A stretch of DNA of 64,000 nucleotides from positions 63,077,353 through 63,141,352 of the forward strand of contig CM067316.1 of assembly GCA_034231615.1 (NCBI GenBank). Direction: 5' to 3'. The notes under the pieces were generated by a model. It was not told where the DNA came from and did no database searches. It worked only from the letters and a program-made list of their open reading frames with translations. Position 1 is the first letter of the stretch. Each line of letters opens with the position of its first letter. The translations under genes and the position numbers were made by a program. Shown here piece after piece: positions 63,845-64,000 of this stretch. The stretch comes from Meghimatium bilineatum (Eukaryota > Mollusca > Gastropoda > Stylommatophora > Philomycidae).

Positions 63845-64000
63845 AAGATCAATCTATTCAGATCTGCTAGCGCTAAGTCTACTTTATACTGTGATAGATC
63901 AATCTATTCAGATCTGCTAGCACTAAGTCTACTTTATACTGTGATAGATCAATCTATTCAGATCTGCTAGCGCTAAGTCTACTTTATACTGTGATAGATC
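63845..64000. repeat. 50 bp minisatellite running off the window
   Basis: Three units of GATCAATCTATTCAGATCTG, CTAGCGCTAAGTCTACTTTA and TACTGTGATA. The unit is rich in short palindromes (GATC, AGATCT, GCTAGC, AGCGCT). Confidence 0.95.

Overview
This window is animal nuclear DNA, very probably from a lophotrochozoan invertebrate such as a mollusc. The evidence is intron-split genes with GT-AG junctions, an AT-rich background, many decayed non-LTR retrotransposons (LINEs), short interspersed repeats, and an exceptional load of minisatellites. The species cannot be named from the sequence. Nothing suggests bacterial, viral or organellar DNA, and no complete tRNA or rRNA gene was found.

Two protein-coding genes can be supported, both on the + strand. 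(1) 15322..44670 holds the last nine recognisable exons of a membrane-anchored type-B carboxylesterase of the cholinesterase/neuroligin group. The reconstructed part is about 532 residues, and all eight introns keep the reading phase. It has the oxyanion HGG, the nucleophile motif GHSAGG, the acid Glu (TSDEG), the catalytic His (KHGAE), a Ser-rich stalk, one C-terminal transmembrane helix and a short basic tail. The exons for the N-terminus (signal peptide and the usual EDCLxLN region) were not found and probably lie upstream of the window. (2) 53533..62361 and beyond is the 5' part of ARFGAP1, with five exons covering the ArfGAP zinc-finger domain and the start of the linker. The 3' exons lie past the right edge.

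Layout. 1-15.3 kb has no identified gene: LINE fragments, SINE-like elements, a 2.6 kb AT-rich satellite (6.13-8.71 kb), and one copy of a 1.35 kb interspersed element. 15.3-44.7 kb is the esterase gene, its introns filled with repeats. 44.7-53.5 kb is intergenic and includes a nested stack of retroelements at 51.5-53.3 kb. 53.5-64 kb is ARFGAP1.

For description the interspersed repeats are given local names. Family A (about 250 bp) and family B (about 160 bp) share both ends. Family C is about 1.35 kb, with two near full-length copies in opposite orientation 21 kb apart. Family D is about 140 bp. LINE tails fall into several groups: alpha, beta, gamma, delta and an RNase-H-bearing group.

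The most striking signal is where the minisatellites sit. Several arrays abut, or are built from, splice junctions of the two real genes. The clearest is in ARFGAP1 intron 3: a 45 bp array of about 20 units whose first unit contains the last 12 bases of exon 3 and its splice donor. Other arrays are internal expansions of LINE coding tails: a 39 bp unit in a LINE delta tail, a 66 bp unit over an RNase H motif, and a 29 bp unit beginning in a zinc-finger-like LINE end. Slippage in this genome therefore appears to start inside functional coding or splice sequence as well as in neutral spacer.
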